A program made the position numbers and the translations under genes. The notes below the pieces were generated by a model, which saw only the letters and a program-made list of their open reading frames with translations, was not told the DNA's origin and ran no database searches. This document shows positions 16,112 to 24,796 of a stretch of 47,784 nucleotides of DNA, in pieces (position 1 is the first letter of the stretch; each line of letters begins with the position of its first letter). This DNA comes from Bacillota bacterium (lineage in GTDB: Bacteria; Bacillota; Limnochordia; JAAZLZ01), in the NCBI GenBank assembly GCA_012521755.1, contig JAAYLV010000072.1, forward strand, positions 1 through 47,784. The letters run 5' to 3'.

Positions 16112-17097
16112 TGCGGGTGGCCTATGCAGCCGTAGCGGCCTTCGTGATTGCGTTGCTTTTAGGACCGGCCACCATTGGGTATCTGCGCCGGCTGAAGTTC
16201 GGCCAGACTGTAAGAAATGATGGGCCCCAGACCCACCTGAAAAAAAGCGGCGTGCCGACCATGGGCGGGGTGCTCATTATTTTCGCCTACTTCATCTCTA
16301 CTTGGCTTTTTGCCCTGCCCGACCGGCGGGTTTCATACGCATTGTTAGTGGGCATCGCCTACGGGATTATCGGACTCTTAGATGATTTCATCATCGTTGT
16401 CGCCAAAAGGCCCTTGGGCCTTCGGGCCCGCTACAAGGCCGGCGCCCAGGTAATCATTGCCCTGCTCTTGGCCTTGTACGCGTTGACGGAGCCGGATCTA
16501 GGGCCGCAGTTGCTGGTGCCCTTTACCGGACAGTTCATTCAGCTGCCCCCGGGACTCTTCATCCCGCTGGTAGTGTGTGTGTTATTGGGGGCGGCCAACG
16601 GAGTCAACCTCACCGATGGCTTAGACGGGTTGGCCGCGGGATCGATGGTGGCCGCCGCGGCGGCTTACGGAGTGATCGCGGCTTCCTTAGGACAAACGGA
16701 ACTGGCTGTCCTCGCCGGTGCGGTGACGGGCGCTTGCCTTGGTTTTTCCTGGTTCAACACCCATCCGGCCCAGGTGTTTATGGGGGATACCGGTTCGTTG
16801 AGTCTAGGCGGGGTGTTGGGGTCGTTGGCGGTCCTCACCCAGACAGAGCTCTTCTTGCCCCTAGTAGGGGGGATCTTCGTCATTGAGACCTTGTCGGTGA
16901 TCATCCAAGTAGCCTATTTTCGTTTGACCAAAGGAAGGCGCATTTTCCGCATGAGCCCTTTGCATCACCACTTTGAACTCAAGGGTTGGGCTGAACCGAA
17001 GGTGGTGACCCGCTTTTGGATTTTGGCCCTGATGTTTGCCCTCCTGGGTTTGTTTGCTCTACCGGGGGCGAAAGTATTGGTTTTCCTACCAAGCTGA
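16108..17097 (+). CDS. mraY: Phospho-N-acetylmuramoyl-pentapeptide transferase MraY
   Basis: This polytopic membrane enzyme (329 residues, about ten transmembrane segments) makes lipid I from UDP-MurNAc-pentapeptide and undecaprenyl phosphate. Motifs are KKSGVPTMGG, the catalytic aspartate pair in GLLDDF (D92, D93), NGVNLTDGLDGLA, the third essential aspartate in VFMGDTGSL, and MSPLHHHFELKGW near the end. It begins with a 4-base ATGA overlap with murF. In many bacteria murD follows, but here ftsW does. Confidence 0.95.
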   Translation: MMRVAYAAVAAFVIALLLGPATIGYLRRLKFGQTVRNDGPQTHLKKSGVPTMGGVLIIFAYFISTWLFALPDRRVSYALLVGIAYGIIGLLDDFIIVVAKRPLGLRARYKAGAQVIIALLLALYALTEPDLGPQLLVPFTGQFIQLPPGLFIPLVVCVLLGAANGVNLTDGLDGLAAGSMVAAAAAYGVIAASLGQTELAVLAGAVTGACLGFSWFNTHPAQVFMGDTGSLSLGGVLGSLAVLTQTELFLPLVGGIFVIETLSVIIQVAYFRLTKGRRIFRMSPLHHHFELKGWAEPKVVTRFWILALMFALLGLFALPGAKVLVFLPS

Positions 17098-17112
17098 GGG
17101 AGGGAGCAGCCC

Positions 17113-18204
17113 GTGGCAGGGAAGAGGGGTACGCCCGACCTGGTCATTGTTCTGATAACTATTGTTCTCCTCGGCGTTGGCGTTGTGATGGTCTTCAGCG
17201 CCAGTTCGGTGGCCAGTCTGATGGAGCATAAGGACCCCTACTACTACCTGAAGCGCCAGCTCCTCTGGGCAGCTTTAGGTCTACTGGGCATGGGGATTCT
17301 GTCCCACTTGGACTATCGGCTCTATCGCCGCCTGGCTTTCCCGGGGATTGTCATCAGCTTGATCCTGCTGGGACTGGTGCTGGTGGTCGGACCGATCATC
17401 GGCGGCTCCCGGCGCTGGCTCCCCCTGGGGATTACCGGCTTTCAGCCATCGGAACTGGCCAAGCTTTGCCTCGTCATCTTCATCGCCGCCTATTGCGACC
17501 GGTGGCGGGGGAATCTGCGCCACTTTCTCACCGGCTTTTTGCCGCCGCTTTTGGTTGTCGGCCTCGTTGTGGGATTGATCATGCTCGAGCCGGACTTCGG
17601 CACCGGGGCCGTCGTCTTCATGAATGCGATGATCATGCTCTTTGGCGCCGGGGCTTCCCTCTGGCACATGCTGCTGGTGGCCCTGGGGGCCCTGCCTTGT
17701 TTGCTAGTCCTGATCATCAAGGCTCCTTACCGGTTGCGCCGTCTGCTGGCCTTCATCGATCCTTGGGCCGATCCGCTGGATTCTGGCTGGAATATCATCC
17801 AGTCGCTGCTGGCCATCGGTTCGGGGGGACTTTTTGGCCTCGGGCTTGGGCAGGGCCGGGAGAAATACTTGTACCTGCCTGAGGCCCACACCGACTTCAT
17901 TTTCGCCATCCTCGGCGAGGAGCTGGGCTTTCTCGGGGCGGCAACGGTAGTGTTGCTCTTTTTCTTGTTTGCTTGGCGAGGCTTGAAGATAGCCTTGTCT
18001 TCGCCGGACTTTTTTGGCTGCATGCTGGCCCTGGGCATCACCAGCATGGTGGCCTTCCAGGCTTTGCTGAACATTGGGGTGGTTACGGGCTCCCTGCCCA
18101 TCACGGGGATTACCCTGCCCTTCATTAGTTTCGGCGGATCATCCTTGACTATCACTTTGGCCGGGGTGGGGATTCTCCTCAACATTTCCCGGTGGAGGGC
18201 TTGA
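17113..18204 (+). CDS. ftsW: Lipid II glycosyltransferase of the SEDS family, FtsW/SpoVE
   Basis: This SEDS-type peptidoglycan glycosyltransferase polymerises lipid II at the septum together with a class B PBP. The 363 residues span about ten transmembrane segments, with VFSASSVAS, GGSRRWLPLG and FQPSELAKL, the central EPDFGT loop and AHTDFIFAILGEELGF before the closing PFISFGGSS. The start is GTG 17113, after GAGGGAGGGAG. It lies directly after mraY (15 bases) where murD would be expected. Only one SEDS gene is in this cluster, so FtsW and SpoVE roles may be combined. Confidence 0.93.
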   Translation: MAGKRGTPDLVIVLITIVLLGVGVVMVFSASSVASLMEHKDPYYYLKRQLLWAALGLLGMGILSHLDYRLYRRLAFPGIVISLILLGLVLVVGPIIGGSRRWLPLGITGFQPSELAKLCLVIFIAAYCDRWRGNLRHFLTGFLPPLLVVGLVVGLIMLEPDFGTGAVVFMNAMIMLFGAGASLWHMLLVALGALPCLLVLIIKAPYRLRRLLAFIDPWADPLDSGWNIIQSLLAIGSGGLFGLGLGQGREKYLYLPEAHTDFIFAILGEELGFLGAATVVLLFFLFAWRGLKIALSSPDFFGCMLALGITSMVAFQALLNIGVVTGSLPITGITLPFISFGGSSLTITLAGVGILLNISRWRA

Positions 18205-18205
18205 T

Positions 18206-19327
18206 GTGCGACTACTCATCGCAGCCGGCGGCACCGGCGGACATATTTATCCCGGAATGACTATCGCCCAGGTCTGGCAAGCTCGCCATCCCGACGGCGA
18301 GGTTCTCTTTGTGGGAACGGCTAGGGGCTTGGAGAAGGACATCATCCCGCGGAGCGGCTGGCCGTTGAGGCTCATCCGGTCGGCCCCTTTGAGCAGAAGA
18401 CCTTCCTGGAAGACCCTCAGGAGTCTGGGCTTGGCCGCGTTGGGCCTTGGCGACTCGATCAGGGTGCTGAGGGACTTTCGCCCCGACCTAGTCGTCGGCA
18501 CCGGCGGATATGCGGCGGGGCCTGTCCTGGCGGCAGCCATCCTGCAAGGGCTGCCGACCCTCATCCAAGAACAAAACGCCTTCCCCGGTCTTACCAATCG
18601 GCTGCTGTCTCGCTTCGCCGGGGCGGTGGCCCTCGGCTACGCGGAAGCTGCCAAGCACCTTTCCCCTAGGGCCCGCATCTTTGTGACGGGCAACCCCGTA
18701 AGGCCGGAAATCGTGGCTAGGGAAAGGGATGAGGCCCTCCACCACCTGGGTCTGCAGGGCGACAAGACAGTTCTGTTAGTATTGGGGGCTAGCCAAGGGG
18801 CCCGGACCATCAACAACGCGATGATCCAGGTATTTTCTGCTTTCTTGCCCCGACGGGACTTATTAGTGATTCATCAAACGGGGAAAGACGACTACGAGCG
18901 GGTAAGGGGGGAGCTGGAGAAGCTCACGGCCGGGGGGCCCAAGGGTGACGGGACAGTCTATGGCAATATCTGGGTCCTTCCCTACATCCACGACATGCCG
19001 GAAGTCCTTGCCTGTACCGATCTGGTGGTTGCGCGGGCAGGAGCCATTTCCATTGCAGAGCTCACCGCGCGGGGACTACCGTGCATTCTCGTTCCCTTCC
19101 CCTTCGCCGCCGAGAATCACCAGGAGAAAAACGCCCGTGTACTGGAGCGGGAGGGGGCAGGGGTGGTCATCTTGGACCAAGAACTGACGGGTCCATCCCT
19201 CCTTGTGACTGTCGAGGAGCTGTTGGCGGACAAGGCCCGGCTCCAAAGGATGGCGGCCAACAGCCGCCGGCTAGGTCGGCCCAGGGCTGCCTGGGACATC
19301 GTTGACTTGTTGGATTCCCTGCTTTAG
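18206..19327 (+). CDS. murG: Lipid II synthase MurG
   Basis: MurG is a peripheral membrane GT28 glycosyltransferase that transfers GlcNAc to lipid I. The 373 residues show AAGGTGGHIYPG near the start (residues 5-16), VVGTGGYAAGPV, LIQEQNAFPGLTNRLL, LGASQGARTIN, and the UDP-GlcNAc site RAGAISIAEL with PFPFAAENHQEKNA. The start is GTG 18206, one base after the ftsW stop, with GGAGGG upstream. About 100 bases separate it from murC. Confidence 0.96.
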   Translation: MRLLIAAGGTGGHIYPGMTIAQVWQARHPDGEVLFVGTARGLEKDIIPRSGWPLRLIRSAPLSRRPSWKTLRSLGLAALGLGDSIRVLRDFRPDLVVGTGGYAAGPVLAAAILQGLPTLIQEQNAFPGLTNRLLSRFAGAVALGYAEAAKHLSPRARIFVTGNPVRPEIVARERDEALHHLGLQGDKTVLLVLGASQGARTINNAMIQVFSAFLPRRDLLVIHQTGKDDYERVRGELEKLTAGGPKGDGTVYGNIWVLPYIHDMPEVLACTDLVVARAGAISIAELTARGLPCILVPFPFAAENHQEKNARVLEREGAGVVILDQELTGPSLLVTVEELLADKARLQRMAANSRRLGRPRAAWDIVDLLDSLL

Positions 19328-19427
19328 TAGCCTTGGTGGACAAGCAGGGGTGTAACCGACCTAGCCTAGGTGGCATAGGATAAGGTGTAGCTGCCCGAAA
19401 CCCCGCAGGAAGAAAGGAAGTGAGACT

Positions 19428-20861
19428 TTGAAGCCCTATTCCAGCTTGCATTTCATCGGCATCGGCGGGGCGGGGATGAGCGGTCTTGCCCGTCTTTTTT
19501 TGAGCAGGGGCGCTTGTGTAACTGGATCCGATGTGGTGGAATCGGACCGCATTGTCGACTTGAGGCGACGGGGAGCGGCCATCAATATCGGCCATTCACC
19601 GGAAAACGTCGGGTCCCCCGATGTGGTGGTAGTCTCCTCAGCCATTGCCCAGGGGAATCCAGAGTTGCAGGCGGCCCACCACCGCTCGATACCAGTCCTT
19701 ACCCGGGCGGAATTGCTGGGCCAATTGATGTCCGATTACTATGGCATTGCCGTCGCCGGCACCCATGGCAAGACGACGACCACCTCCATGGTGGGATTGA
19801 TGCTCGCCGACTGCGGGGCCGATCCAACGGTGATCATTGGCGGCGAAGTCTTGGACATCGGCTCCAATGTGCGTCTGGGGGAGGGCAGATACTTCGTTGC
19901 CGAGGCCGATGAAAGTGATGGCTCCTTCCTCAAGCTAAAGCCCCAAATGGGTGTCATTACCAATATCGAGGCGGATCATCTGGAAAACTACGGGTCCCTC
20001 GAGGCCATCGTTGACGCTTTCGATCGCTTTCTCCAAGGACTCTCTTTCGCCGTCTTGGGGATCGATGACCCGCGGGTAGCGAGCCTGGCAACCAGGGCTA
20101 AACCGCCTGTTATGACCTATGGTCTGGGGGCGGGGGATATTCGGGCAACTGACGTCGATCTTCGCCCCCAAGGGGCGGCCTGCACCGTCCACTGCCGGGA
20201 TGATCTCCTTGGGCGGCTCGAGCTGAAGATTCCCGGCCTACATAACATCAAGAATGCTTTGGCTGCGGTAGCGGTGGGCATTTCCCTGGGCTACCCTTTT
20301 GCCGCCATCAAGGATTCCCTCGCTAGGTTTTCGGGGGCTTGTCGCCGGTTTGAAGTTCTCGGGGATGTGGGCGGCATCCTGGTTGTGGATGATTATGCCC
20401 ACCATCCAACGGAGATTAAGGCCGCCTTGGCGGCGGCGCAGACTTTAGGGAGGCGGGTTGTGGCCGTCTTCCAGCCCCATCGCTACACCCGCACCTACTA
20501 TCTCGAGGAGGCATTGGCGCGGTCCTTCGACGATGCGGATGAGGTGATACTTACTGAGATCTATCCCGCCGGGGAGCAGGCTATCCCGGGGGTGTCGGGG
20601 GAGAGGCTGGCCCGCTTGGTTGAAAGGCGCCTTGGCCGGAGAGTACATTTTGTTCCCAAGCTGAGTGAAGTCCCGCCTCTCCTGGAAAAGCTCTGCGGGT
20701 CTGGGGACTTGGTCTTGACTATGGGAGCGGGGGATGTTCACCGGGTTGCCCGTGCCTATTTGGAAGGATTGCGGGCTACTGTAGTATCCATCGGAGGTGT
20801 GTGCCTTGGAAAGACTGGTCATCCGGGGAGGCGTTCCCCTCAAGGGCAGAATCCACGTTAG
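19428..20861 (+). CDS. murC: UDP-N-acetylmuramate:L-alanine ligase MurC (cluster copy)
   Basis: MurC attaches the first stem-peptide residue, L-Ala, to UDP-MurNAc. The 477 residues begin with the nucleotide-binding HFIGIGGAGMSGLA. The P-loop is GTHGKTTT (G111-T118), followed by ADESDGSF, NIEADHLENY, GLHNIKNALA and DDYAHHPTEI (HHPTEI at 325-330), then FQPHRYTRT. The start is TTG 19428 after GAAAGGAAG. The C-terminus runs about 20 residues past the usual end (YLEGL) and overlaps murA by 56 bases. A second, divergent copy lies at 35693-37096. No murB or murD is nearby. Confidence 0.94.
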   Translation: MKPYSSLHFIGIGGAGMSGLARLFLSRGACVTGSDVVESDRIVDLRRRGAAINIGHSPENVGSPDVVVVSSAIAQGNPELQAAHHRSIPVLTRAELLGQLMSDYYGIAVAGTHGKTTTTSMVGLMLADCGADPTVIIGGEVLDIGSNVRLGEGRYFVAEADESDGSFLKLKPQMGVITNIEADHLENYGSLEAIVDAFDRFLQGLSFAVLGIDDPRVASLATRAKPPVMTYGLGAGDIRATDVDLRPQGAACTVHCRDDLLGRLELKIPGLHNIKNALAAVAVGISLGYPFAAIKDSLARFSGACRRFEVLGDVGGILVVDDYAHHPTEIKAALAAAQTLGRRVVAVFQPHRYTRTYYLEEALARSFDDADEVILTEIYPAGEQAIPGVSGERLARLVERRLGRRVHFVPKLSEVPPLLEKLCGSGDLVLTMGAGDVHRVARAYLEGLRATVVSIGGVCLGKTGHPGRRSPQGQNPR

Positions 20862-22077
20862 CGGCGCGAAGAATGCCGTCCTTAAGCTGATGTGTGCCTC
20901 CCTGCTCAGCCATGAGCCGTGCTGTATCCGCAATGTGCCCCGGATTAAGGATGTGGCGACCATGTGTGATGTGCTTCGCAGCCTTGGGGCCCGGGTCGAT
21001 TGGCGGGGCAGCAGCCTGTGGATCGAAGTCCCTGATAAGTTGGATTATACCGCGCCCCATGAATTGATCAAAAGCATGCGGGCGTCAATCCAGGTAATGG
21101 GGCCCTTGTTGGTGAGGCTGGGCAAGGTGCGGGTGTCCCTGCCTGGAGGCTGTGCTATTGGCGATCGGCCCATCGACATGCACTTACGGGGGCTGCGGGC
21201 CCTGGGCGCCCGGGTGTGGGAGGATCAAGGATACATCTACGCCCAAGGGGAGCGTCTGCGGGGAGCGGAGATCCACCTTGACTATCCAAGTGTGGGAGCG
21301 ACGGAGAACTTGATGATGGCCGCCGCTCTCGCCAAGGGCAAGACGACTATCCAGAATGCGGCCATGGAACCGGAAATCATCGAATCCCAGGAGTTCCTCA
21401 ACAAGATGGGAGCCCGGATCCGGGGCGCGGGCACCAACAAGATTGAAATCGAGGGTGTGGAAGAGCTGGGGGGAGCCGATTACCAGGTCATCCCCGATCG
21501 GGTGGAAGCTGGCAGCTACATGCTAGCGGCGGCTATGACGGGAGGCGACTTGACCATTGAAGGCGCTGTGGCGGACCACTTGGGTGCGGTGATCCATAAG
21601 CTCCTGGAGGCGGGGGTGGAGCTAGAGTGCCTCGACCGGGAGACCATCCGGGTGCGGGGAACCGGCCTCATTCGCCCTTTCCATTTGCGCACGAGACCTT
21701 ATCCCGGCTTCCCTACCGATCTGCAGCCCCAGTTTGTCGCCTTAGCCACCATCGCCCGGGGGATAAGCATCATCACCGAGGAGATTTACAATAATCGACT
21801 CAAGCATGTGGCCGAACTGCGCCGCATGGGAGCGGACATTGTCGTCGAGGGTCAAACGGCCATCATCCGGGGTGTGGGCCGCCTCTCCGGGGCGGTGGTG
21901 TCGGTGCCGGATCTGCGGGCGGGGGCGGCATTGGTCCTGGCGGGACTGGCAGCCGATGGGGAGACGGTGGTGGAGGATGTGGGCCATATTGACCGGGGTT
22001 ACGAGGGGATCGAAGGGAAACTGGCGGCGGTGGGCGCTCAAATCCGTCGGGAAGGGATCGAGGAAAGGGCTTGTTAA
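20806..22077 (+). CDS. murA: UDP-N-acetylglucosamine 1-carboxyvinyltransferase MurA
   Basis: MurA performs the first committed step of peptidoglycan synthesis, transferring enolpyruvate from PEP to UDP-GlcNAc. The 423 residues start [14 protein letters not shown], then SGAKNAVL with the UDP-GlcNAc lysine. The active-site cysteine is C116 in [12 protein letters not shown], so it should be fosfomycin-sensitive. Later motifs are [32 protein letters not shown] and [13 protein letters not shown] chose TTG 20806 because GGAGG (20793-20797) is eight bases upstream. The GTG in the ORF track overlaps that site. It starts inside the tail of murC. Confidence 0.94.
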   Translation: MERLVIRGGVPLKGRIHVSGAKNAVLKLMCASLLSHEPCCIRNVPRIKDVATMCDVLRSLGARVDWRGSSLWIEVPDKLDYTAPHELIKSMRASIQVMGPLLVRLGKVRVSLPGGCAIGDRPIDMHLRGLRALGARVWEDQGYIYAQGERLRGAEIHLDYPSVGATENLMMAAALAKGKTTIQNAAMEPEIIESQEFLNKMGARIRGAGTNKIEIEGVEELGGADYQVIPDRVEAGSYMLAAAMTGGDLTIEGAVADHLGAVIHKLLEAGVELECLDRETIRVRGTGLIRPFHLRTRPYPGFPTDLQPQFVALATIARGISIITEEIYNNRLKHVAELRRMGADIVVEGQTAIIRGVGRLSGAVVSVPDLRAGAALVLAGLAADGETVVEDVGHIDRGYEGIEGKLAAVGAQIRREGIEERAC

Positions 22078-22080
22078 TTC

Positions 22081-22109
22081 TTTCATGAGGTGCCTGGTTA
22101 TGATATAAT
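22081..22109 (+). promoter_or_regulatory. Internal promoter of ftsQ-ftsZ with extended -10
   Basis: A perfect TATAAT (22104-22109) is preceded by TGA, giving an extended -10. The hexamer 17 bases upstream, TTTCAT (22081-22086), is a poor -35. It lies between murA and ftsQ and would let the division genes be expressed apart from the precursor genes, with a start near 22116. Confidence 0.65.
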
Positions 22110-22154
22110 CAGCGTAAGCATGGGTATCCCGCCCGTTGACTAGGGGTTGAAGCT

Positions 22155-22862
22155 ATGCGCAGCGAAAACGACGATTCGCGAGGGTTTGCCCTGTCGGTAA
22201 TAGGATTCTTGTTCGTAGTCGCGTTCGTTGCCTTCTTGTATTCGCCCTATTTCAACATCACCCAAGTCGAGATCCTTGGGGCCGAGGCGGTCGCGGAAGA
22301 AGAGGTTTTGTTGGCCATGGGCCTTGTGGGGCCGAAGAACATCTTTCGCTTCGATGCGGCCCGGGCCCAAGCGAGGTTGGAGGAAATACCGCGGGTGCGG
22401 TCCGTGGAAATTGCCCGCCGCCTCCCCGGCTCGGTTATCGTTGCCCTCGAAGAGCGGGAGCCAGTTGCGATCATCCCCTATACAGAAGCTTTTTACGTTA
22501 TTGACGGCTCAGGCGTCGTATTGGGTCCAGCAGAATTGTTGGACTTGCCTGTGTTAAACGGTCAGATCCCCGTGGGACTCGTTCTGGGCGAGGTCGTCGC
22601 CTCTCGCTCTTTGCAGACGGGGGCCCGGGTGGCCGCCCTTTGTACTCCCGCCCTGCGGGATGAGATTTCGGAGATCAACGTCTTAGACTTGGAGGATATC
22701 CAGCTGGTTACTCGACGTGGAGTGCGAGTTCGTCTTGGACCAGGGGTGGACTTGCCCTTGAAGATTGAAGTCCTCGAATCCTTGTTCCACCGCTTGCCGT
22801 CGGGCCCGGCCTCCCTTGATCTAAGACTCCCCCATACGCCTGTACTGGAGAAAAGGCCGTAG
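22155..22862 (+). CDS. ftsQ: Cell division protein FtsQ/DivIB
   Basis: This is a bitopic division protein of 235 residues: a short charged cytoplasmic tail, one transmembrane segment (about 11-31), and a POTRA domain beginning YFNITQVEILGAEAV with NIFRFDAARAQARLEEIPRVRSVEIARRLPGSV-type text. The beta domain follows with FYVIDGSGVVL. It scaffolds FtsL/DivIC at the septum. A promoter lies just upstream. After the stop a GC-rich hairpin without a T-tract begins the 159-base gap before ftsZ. No ftsA is found in this gap or elsewhere in the window. Confidence 0.9.
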   Translation: MRSENDDSRGFALSVIGFLFVVAFVAFLYSPYFNITQVEILGAEAVAEEEVLLAMGLVGPKNIFRFDAARAQARLEEIPRVRSVEIARRLPGSVIVALEEREPVAIIPYTEAFYVIDGSGVVLGPAELLDLPVLNGQIPVGLVLGEVVASRSLQTGARVAALCTPALRDEISEINVLDLEDIQLVTRRGVRVRLGPGVDLPLKIEVLESLFHRLPSGPASLDLRLPHTPVLEKRP

Positions 22863-23021
22863 AGGGCGCCTTGGCGCTCGGTGATGCCTTGCGGAGGAGG
22901 TGGCAAGGGTTCTGGCATGGGCCAGGGGATGGGCCTTTTCGCAAGTGGGTAGTTGTATCCAAGCCGCGAGTTTGTCGAGGGCAAGCAGCAAAGAGTGTCC
23001 TGAAGAAGGAGGACGTTTCCT

Positions 23022-24062
23022 ATGTTTGAGTTCGACTCGGAAAACGGGCATTTTGCGAACATCAAAGTGGTTGGCGTAGGGGGTGGAGGCAGCAACGCGG
23101 TGAACAGGATGATCGATGCTCAACTGCGGGGCGTTGAGTTCATCGCCATGAACACCGATGCTCAAGCTTTGCTGCTGTCCAATGCCTCGCGCCGCATCCG
23201 GCTGGGCGAGAAGCTGACTAAAGGCCTCGGGGCAGGATCTAACCCCGAAATTGGTATGAAGGCGGCCGAAGAGAGCAAGGAAGATATCAGGGAGGCCCTC
23301 GAGGGGGCAGACATGGTTTTCATCACCGCCGGCATGGGAGGCGGTACGGGGACTGGGGGCACGCCTGTTGTGGCCCAAGTCGCCAAGGAACTGTCCTGCC
23401 TCACGGTAGGGGTGGTCACCAAGCCCTTCAGCTTTGAAGGCCGACGGCGACAGCAGCAGGCTGAACAAGGGATCGAGAACCTACGGGATAAGGTGGATAC
23501 CCTCATCATCATCCCCAACGATCGCCTCCTGCAGGTGGTGGACAAGCGCACCTCCATCCTGGAGGCTTTTGCCATCGCCGACGATGTACTGCGGCAGGGC
23601 GTACAAGGCATCTCCGATTTGATCACCGTTCCTGGACTGATTAATCTTGATTTTGCCGATGTACGGACCATCATGACCGATGCCGGTTCAGCGTTGATGG
23701 GAATTGGACGGGCCTCCGGGGAAGAACGGGCCGTCAAAGCTGCCCGGGCTGCGATCTCCAGCCCCTTGCTGGAGGCGAGCATCGAAGGGGCCAAGGGCAT
23801 TCTCCTGAACATTACGGGAAGCTCCTCGCTGGGGCTCTATGAGGTAAATGAAGCGGCCGAGATCATCGGTGAAGCCGCCGATTCGGAGGCTAACATCATC
23901 TTCGGTGCGATCATCGATGAAACACTGGGTGATGAGGTGCGGGTCACGGTCATTGCCACCGGCTTCGACTCTCCCAAAAAGGGTCTCGGACTTGAATCCC
24001 TGGAGATCAAGCCCTTTGTCAGTGATGAGCTAGATATACCGGCCTTTCTGCGCCGGCGCTGA
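23022..24062 (+). CDS. ftsZ: Cell division GTPase FtsZ with a short C-terminal linker
   Basis: FtsZ is the tubulin-like GTPase that forms the Z ring. The 346 residues contain [22 protein letters not shown], the GTP signature [10 protein letters not shown] (residues 104-113), PNDRLL, and the T7 loop [11 protein letters not shown]. The usual AAPVVA after the signature is GTPVVA here. Only about 19 residues (316-334) link the GTPase core to the conserved C-terminal peptide [12 protein letters not shown], against roughly 50 in Bacillus subtilis. The Shine-Dalgarno site GAAGGAGG is strong. The stop codon abuts that of convergent sigE with no intergenic base. Membrane tethering must use SepF or an FtsA encoded elsewhere. 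Confidence 0.96.
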   Translation: MFEFDSENGHFANIKVVGVGGGGSNAVNRMIDAQLRGVEFIAMNTDAQALLLSNASRRIRLGEKLTKGLGAGSNPEIGMKAAEESKEDIREALEGADMVFITAGMGGGTGTGGTPVVAQVAKELSCLTVGVVTKPFSFEGRRRQQQAEQGIENLRDKVDTLIIIPNDRLLQVVDKRTSILEAFAIADDVLRQGVQGISDLITVPGLINLDFADVRTIMTDAGSALMGIGRASGEERAVKAARAAISSPLLEASIEGAKGILLNITGSSSLGLYEVNEAAEIIGEAADSEANIIFGAIIDETLGDEVRVTVIATGFDSPKKGLGLESLEIKPFVSDELDIPAFLRRR

Positions 24063-24779
24063 TCATTCCAGCTGCTTAATCTCCTTGCGGAGCTTCTTCA
24101 GGATTTTCTTCTCCAGGCGGGAGATGTATGACTGCGATATTCCCAGAAGGTCGGCTACCTCCTTCTGGGTTTTTTCTTTGACAAACCGCTCCTGAATGAT
24201 CTTCTTCTCCCTGTCGGTCAACCGCTCGATGGCCCGCTCGAGGATGGCCCGGTCCGTTTGCTCCTCGATGTATTTGAGCACATCGCTTTCGGTCCCCAAT
24301 ACATCGGACAAGAGAAGTTCGTTGCCGTCCCAATCGGTATTCAACGGTTCATCGAAAGATATCTCCGCCCTCGTCTTGCTGCTTCGCCGCAGATACATGA
24401 GGATTTCATTTTCAATGCAGCGGGAGGCGTAGGTGGCCAGTTTGATCTTCTTGCCCGGATCGAAGGTGTTGACCGCTTTGATGAGGCCGATAGTCCCGAT
24501 GGAGACTAAGTCCTCGATGGAAACCCCTGTGTTATCGAACTTGCGGGCGATGTAGACTACCAAGCGCAGATTCCTCTCGATCAGGGTCCCCTTGACGCTC
24601 CGATCTCCCGCCTCAAGGCGGCCAATCAAGGCGGCTTCCTCTTCCGGGGACAGCGGGGGAGGAAGTACTTCGCTGGAACCTACGTAGTAGATCCCCCGGG
24701 ACATAATGCCGATGCGTTGGAGCAGGCGAATTACAAAAAGCTGGACCGATAGTCCAAGTCGTGCTTTGAAGGGTATCAT
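24063..24779 (-). CDS. sigE: RNA polymerase sporulation sigma factor SigE (pro-sigma-E)
   Basis: This is the early mother-cell sigma factor, made as an inactive precursor. The 238 residues match the length of Bacillus pro-sigma-E. The first 25-30 residues are the hydrophobic/basic pro-sequence ([20 protein letters not shown]), removed by SpoIIGA near [13 protein letters not shown]. Region 2 has [13 protein letters not shown] and [18 protein letters not shown]; region 4 has the helix-turn-helix [24 protein letters not shown] chose ATG 24779, with GGAGGAGGACGG upstream, over the track start 24800. It follows spoIIGA by 17 bases. Its 3' end carries, on the other strand, the likely ftsZ terminator. 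Confidence 0.95.
   Translation of the reverse strand: MIPFKARLGLSVQLFVIRLLQRIGIMSRGIYYVGSSEVLPPPLSPEEEAALIGRLEAGDRSVKGTLIERNLRLVVYIARKFDNTGVSIEDLVSIGTIGLIKAVNTFDPGKKIKLATYASRCIENEILMYLRRSSKTRAEISFDEPLNTDWDGNELLLSDVLGTESDVLKYIEEQTDRAILERAIERLTDREKKIIQERFVKEKTQKEVADLLGISQSYISRLEKKILKKLRKEIKQLE
24142..24175 (+). terminator. Plus-strand intrinsic terminator for ftsZ, embedded inside sigE
   Basis: CCCAGAAGG (24142-24150) pairs perfectly with CCTTCTGGG (24161-24169) around a ten-base loop. TTTTTT follows at 24170-24175, then CTTT. It lies 80-113 bases after the ftsZ stop, within the region-4 coding sequence of sigE on the opposite strand. No other plus-strand terminator is visible closer to ftsZ. 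Confidence 0.75.
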
Positions 24780-24796
24780 CCACCGTCCTCCTCCTG

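Noticed and set aside
17098-17112. murD between mraY and ftsW
   Set aside because: Only 15 bases separate the two genes, and none of the Mur ligases in the window (murE, murF, two murC) has MurD-type features. It is absent here.
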